From Actinomycetes bacterium (GTDB taxonomy: Bacteria > Actinomycetota > Acidimicrobiia > Acidimicrobiales > Palsa-688), in the NCBI GenBank assembly GCA_021808425.1, contig JAKBBS010000071.1:1-15229 (forward strand): a stretch of DNA of 15,229 nt. The letters run 5' to 3'. Shown one piece after another: positions 12,806-15,229 of this stretch (positions within the stretch are counted from its first letter, which is position 1; every line of letters begins with the position of its first letter). The notes beneath the pieces are model-generated. The model had not been told where the DNA came from. It ran no database searches and was given only the letters and a program-made list of their open reading frames with translations. Both the position numbers and the translations under genes were made by a program.

Positions 12806-12835
12806 GCGATCCCATCGTCGCCTACCCCCCTGGTC

Positions 12836-12874
12836 GCCGCCGGAGATGTCAGTTCAGCCGTCATCTCCGCCGGC
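12836..12874. promoter_or_regulatory. 13-bp inverted repeat upstream of the excisionase gene
   Basis: GCCGCCGGAGATG (12836-12848) and CATCTCCGCCGGC (12862-12874) are inverse copies with one mismatch around a 13-base loop. It lies 31 bp upstream of the proposed excisionase start, as an operator or leader structure would; it could also act as a terminator. Confidence 0.5.
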
Positions 12875-13000
12875 CGGCTCGAATCGGGGGTGGCCCGGGA
12901 AGCGTCTGTCTCGGTCTGGTCAACCATGGTGGTTTCCTCTGCGAGGTCGCAACCTGCAGCCTCTGTATGTTAACCGCTGGGCGGTCGACGCTATGGGTGG

Positions 13001-13021
13001 GGCCCTCGCCGGCAGAGGGCC
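13001..13021 (-). terminator. Hairpin after the VapC-type gene
   Basis: GGCCCTC (13001-13007) pairs with GAGGGCC (13015-13021), loop GCCGGCA, 19 bp after the toxin stop. No T-run, as is common in high-GC bacteria. Confidence 0.5.
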
Positions 13022-13039
13022 GGGCGAGACGGCGCCGTT

Positions 13040-13450
13040 TCAGGGGAGCAGCTCGAGCGCACCGAGATGGCGTGGGCGGACCACGGTGAAGTCTCGATGG
13101 TTGAGCGTGGCGACGGTGCCGACCCCGAGCCGTTCGGCCACCGCGACGATCGACGCGTCCATGAGGTCGGGTCGCAGATCGGCGTAGACCTCGACCAGCT
13201 CCACACAGCGGGACCAGTCCGCCCCGGTCAGATCCACCACCCGGAGAAGGCTAACGGTGACCATTCGTAGGAAGGCGGCGTGGGCGTCGGCGCCGAGGCG
13301 GTCGAGGATCAGCCAGGAGCTCTCGGCGATCGCTGGGACCGTTGAGGCCAGCTCACCGCGATGGGCGCGCACCACCTGGGCGCAGTCGCTGTGACGGTCG
13401 GAGCGTCGGTCGGCCGCAGAAAGCCAGACGTTTGTGTCGACCAGCAGCAC
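13040..13450 (-). CDS. PIN-domain toxin, VapC-like
   Basis: A 136-residue PIN-domain ribonuclease. The acidic active-site residues are visible: D5 (MLLVDTNVWLSA), E43 (AIAESSWLI), D98 (RPDLMDASIVAVAERL) and D120 (TLNHRDFTVV). Length and order are standard for VapC, which cleaves specific cellular RNAs when freed from its antitoxin. The start is GTG at 13450, 11 bp after the stop of the antitoxin gene on the same strand, so they form one operon. Nothing suggests inactivation. It probably helps hold element 2 in the chromosome (inference). Confidence 0.9.
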   Translation of the reverse strand: MLLVDTNVWLSAADRRSDRHSDCAQVVRAHRGELASTVPAIAESSWLILDRLGADAHAAFLRMVTVSLLRVVDLTGADWSRCVELVEVYADLRPDLMDASIVAVAERLGVGTVATLNHRDFTVVRPRHLGALELLP

Positions 13451-13461
13451 TCTTCGAGCAG

Positions 13462-13704
13462 CTAGCCGGCGGCTCGCCGGGCCGCGGCCTCGGCGCGCAG
13501 CTTGCGGGTGTCACGCCCGGCCCAGGACGGGTCTCTGGAGTCCCCCGAGCCGATGAACGCCTCCAGGGCGTCGACCTCCCCGCCGGCGGGCAGGCCGACA
13601 GCGAGCAGCTCGGCGGTCAGCTCGTCGACGCTCACGCCCCGCCGGGCCGCCTCCGCTGCCAAGCGGCCGGCGAGGTCTTCGCTCAGATGCACGATCGTCG
13701 ACAT
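13462..13704 (-). CDS. VapB-type antitoxin
   Basis: An 80-residue protein. The N-terminus STIVHLSEDLAGRLAAEAAR followed by RGVSVDELTAELLAVGL is a ribbon-helix-helix-like DNA-binding unit; the C-terminal part, acidic and then basic (SGDSRDPSWAGRDTRKLRAE), would wrap the toxin. The ATG at 13704 starts the recognisable domain, although the frame is open upstream. A short inverted repeat 14 bp upstream fits autoregulation by the toxin-antitoxin complex. The assignment follows from size, motif and the PIN gene directly downstream. Confidence 0.82.
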   Translation of the reverse strand: MSTIVHLSEDLAGRLAAEAARRGVSVDELTAELLAVGLPAGGEVDALEAFIGSGDSRDPSWAGRDTRKLRAEAAARRAAG

Positions 13705-13717
13705 CGCCACCAGCGTA

Positions 13718-13735
13718 GAGCCCGGCGGCGGGCTC
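13718..13735. promoter_or_regulatory. Inverted repeat upstream of the antitoxin (likely operator)
   Basis: GAGCCCG (13718-13724) and CGGGCTC (13729-13735) are perfect inverse copies around GCGG, 13 bp before the antitoxin ATG. This is where VapBC complexes bind to repress their own operon. Confidence 0.45.
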
Positions 13736-14134
13736 AGCCGTCCCTCTGGCGAGCCCGTACCCGGCGCCTCGACCGGTCCTCGCGTGGTGCTTTCGACGCG
13801 ACGCTGGCAGGCGAAGACGGCTTGTGCCCTGCGCCGCTTCCAGAGCTCGTCCGACCCGCGACGACCGACACTTGGCCTGCACCGACTACCACCACCATCG
13901 CCGCCGTTCCCAGCTGCCGATGCCACGCTCCCTTACCCGAGAATCACCAAGCTCGTTTGCCTCCTGCTGTTCCCCCGACCCCCCTCCCTGCCTGCTACCT
14001 TCCAAACCAGGATTTCTGGCCTTACACAGTCGGCACTTGGGGCACGACGCCCGGGTCACCCGGGCCCAGTTGAGCCGGTGCCACGCAAGTTTCGAGTAGC
14101 CCGCCCACCGTCAGCCCGGGGGAGGGATCGAGCC
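13736..14134. other. No recognisable gene
   Basis: Several frames are open here because of the high GC content, but none resembles a protein I know or has a good start. The only clear structure is the hairpin at 14049-14065. It may be decayed conjugation-module DNA, given the relaxase fragment next to it. Confidence 0.4.
14049..14065. repeat. Perfect 7-bp hairpin with 3-base loop
   Basis: GCCCGGG (14049-14055), TCA, CCCGGGC (14059-14065). Very stable; role unknown. It lies 70 bp before the relaxase fragment, so a relic of a transfer origin or a terminator is possible. Confidence 0.5.
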
Positions 14135-14335
14135 ATGGCGGGCCGTCCAGCCCCGTCGACCTCCAACGGTCTGGCCCGCTATTACGCCACTTCGGGGACG
14201 CCGCCGGGAGTGTTTCTCGGTGCCGGATTGGCCAACTTGGACGGCGGAGACGGTGTGGCGGCCGGCTCGGAGGTGACCGAGGCACACCTGGACGCGATGC
14301 TTGCCGCGTCGGCTGATCCGGTGAGTGGGAGGTCG
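14135..14335 (+). pseudogene. TrwC/MobF-type relaxase, internal fragment
   Basis: From the ATG at 14135 about 67 codons match the part of actinobacterial MobF relaxases that follows the N-terminal tyrosines: GLARYYATSGTPPGVFLGAG, LANLDGGDGVAAGSEVTEAH and ADPVSGRS. The preceding N-terminus with the nicking tyrosine, the downstream histidine triad and the helicase half are all missing. The frame stays open to 14761, but beyond about 14335 it only mirrors a gene on the other strand. It shows that element 2 or a neighbour once carried conjugative transfer genes. Identification is from remembered family patterns. Confidence 0.6.
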
Positions 14336-14363
14336 GTCGCCGGCGCGAGGAGCGTGCCGGGAA

Positions 14364-14611
14364 ACGCGGTGCTGAATGTACTCATCTGCATACACGGCGA
14401 CGGCCGCCAGCGACTGCTGGGCTCGAGTCATGGCATCAGCTGCCTCACCGGAATCGTCGATGAGCGACCGTCTGTTGGTCAGCTCGCCGACCACCTTCCC
14501 CTGGATCTTGAGCGTGTCGTCCATGCCTTCGATCTTTCGGACCAGTTCCTCGATCTCCGGGTCGATTTCAACGCCAGCCATCTCGGCTGCTTCACTTTCG
14601 ATCTGGTTCAT
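14364..14611 (-). pseudogene. Unknown protein, N-terminal ~80 residues, truncated
   Basis: From the ATG at 14611 the protein-like part runs for about 80 residues: MNQIESEAAEMAGVEIDPEI, EELVRKIEGMDDTLKIQGKV and DAMTRAQQSLAAVAVYADEY. It is acidic, helical and perhaps coiled coil. From about 14370 the frame runs into the reverse of the relaxase fragment and becomes Arg/Pro-rich nonsense (HAPRAGDRPPTH) until a stop at 14111. So the 3' part of the gene seems to have been replaced at a junction. An alternative ATG (residue 11) has a slightly better upstream AGTGAAG. I recognise no family. Confidence 0.45.
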
Positions 14612-14647
14612 CGGCAGGCCAGTCGCTTCGCGCGGGCCATCCTCCAG

Positions 14648-14662
14648 CTGTGCGTTGCACAG
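14648..14662 (-). terminator. Hairpin after the DUF5615 gene
   Basis: CTGTGC (14648-14653) pairs with GCACAG (14657-14662), loop GTT, 58 bp after the stop of the minus-strand DUF5615 gene. No T-run. Confidence 0.35.
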
Positions 14663-14720
14663 TCAGGCCCCCTGCTTCCACAGCGGGTGCGAGCTCGACC
14701 CGGCCGGCCTCGGCTTCGGT

Positions 14721-15083
14721 TCAGGGTGGAGTTCGCCGGATTCGGATCAGATCGTGGGTGACGATCGCCAGCGCTCCACGAAGGCCGTCGAGCTCGCCGG
14801 CGGAGAGCAGCGTCGTGAGCGTCGCGTGCGTTGCCGCTCGGCTGTCGTCGAGCGGGCGGAGGACGACGATCCCGCAGTGCGTGCCGATCGGGTAGGCGCG
14901 GAGGTCGGAGAAGTCGAGGTCCAGCGTCACCAACACCCGGTCCTCCGATACGGCGGCGGCTAGCACCACCTCGTCGGGCTGCCCGGCGAGGTCTTCGTCG
15001 TAGACCGTGTCGGCGTCGTGGCCGGCCTCGACGAACGTGCGGGCGGCGCGGTAGGGAAGGTTCTCGTCGAGCTTGAACCTCAT
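14721..15083 (-). CDS. DUF5615 PIN-like protein (putative toxin)
   Basis: A 120-residue protein beginning MRFKLDENLPYRAARTFVEA, then GHDADTVYDEDLAGQPDEVV, RVLVTLDLDFSDLRAYP and GIVVLRPL. This is the DUF5615 (Mut7-C-like, PIN-related) pattern; the conserved acids at the N-terminus (DEN) and in LDLDFSD would form the active site. The family is predicted to be the nuclease toxin of a two-gene system with DUF433 proteins. That partner is directly upstream on the same strand with a 7-bp gap, which supports the pairing. The ATG at 15083 starts right at the domain. The gene looks intact. Confidence 0.9.
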   Translation of the reverse strand: MRFKLDENLPYRAARTFVEAGHDADTVYDEDLAGQPDEVVLAAAVSEDRVLVTLDLDFSDLRAYPIGTHCGIVVLRPLDDSRAATHATLTTLLSAGELDGLRGALAIVTHDLIRIRRTPP

Positions 15084-15090
15084 CGTTGCC

Positions 15091-15229
15091 TCAATGGCCG
15101 GAGGGCTCCAGTCGGTGGACCTCTTGGCGGGCCAGCCACGACCCGTAGGCGAGTGCTCCCCGGATCCCTTCGGTGGTCAGCGAAGGATATTCAGCCATGA
15201 TCTCGGCCTCCGTATCTCCTGATGCCAGG
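15091..15229 (-). CDS. DUF433 protein (putative antitoxin), 5' partial
   Basis: The last 45 codons of a gene that enters from the right edge: GDTEAEIMAEYPSLTTEGIR, then GALAYGSWLARQEV and HRLEPSGH, stop at 15091-15093. The phrase AEYPSLTTEGIRGAL is the C-terminal helical signature of DUF433 proteins, small DNA-binding-like proteins regularly encoded just before DUF5615. It is the probable antitoxin and autorepressor of the downstream gene. The start and upstream operator are outside the window. Confidence 0.85.
   Translation of the reverse strand, partial: LASGDTEAEIMAEYPSLTTEGIRGALAYGSWLARQEVHRLEPSGH

Noticed and set aside
13502..14761. A 419-codon plus-strand open frame
   Set aside because: It crosses the reverse of the antitoxin gene and the reverse of the truncated unknown gene. 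Only about 14135-14335 resembles a protein family.
1..15229. CRISPR array or retron-like structure
   Set aside because: No regularly spaced repeats with unique spacers, no Cas genes and no reverse transcriptase were found on either strand.

Overview
The window is GC-rich DNA with a WhiB protein, a MerR-DICT regulator, many GTG starts and signs of leaderless transcription, so it is almost certainly actinobacterial. The style of the intact integrase (core-binding and catalytic domains, W in place of the usual second His) reminds me of Acidimicrobiia; that class-level placement is inference from memory, not a search result.

Layout. (1) Positions 1-3849 look like ordinary chromosome: the 3' end of a sensor histidine kinase overlapping a DMT-type transporter, an EamA-type transporter facing it with a 20-bp tail-to-tail overlap, a MerR-DICT regulator upstream of the EamA gene on the same strand, and a divergent WhiB gene. 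(2) A complete tRNA-Thr(CGT) lies at 3850-3922. Its 3' half, beginning exactly at the anticodon loop, recurs as a perfect 43-bp direct repeat at 11153-11195. The 7.27 kb between the copies is therefore an integrated island (element 1). It holds two broken tyrosine recombinases, a YhcG/DUF1016 PD-(D/E)XK nuclease, a complete IS1380-family element with recognisable inverted repeats, a frameshifted CYTH gene, and a HAD phosphatase / 2-TM-GAF protein / 47-aa protein cluster. Paired GTCTAG repeats sit just inside both ends and look like integrase arm sites. (3) A second tandem element starts at the 11153 repeat: its own paired repeats (TTGTCCCAAC), an apparently intact tyrosine integrase, an excisionase frameshifted in a C6 run, a VapBC-type pair, a TrwC/MobF relaxase fragment abutting a truncated antisense gene, and a DUF433/DUF5615 pair that leaves the window. 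No third attachment repeat is visible, so its right end is outside the window or lost.

How it works together. The left part is a small regulator/transporter neighbourhood in which MerR-DICT and WhiB share a 146-bp divergent control region full of ATGATTA half-sites. The rest is an accretion site at a tRNA gene: the older element has lost its integrase and kept cargo, and the younger keeps its integrase. The least explained cargo is 8285-10801 (CYTH, a 31-aa ORF, HAD, membrane GAF, a 47-aa ORF), with two small ORFs placed as leaderless genes. It is the best candidate for an undescribed system, though nothing in the sequence proves a function.
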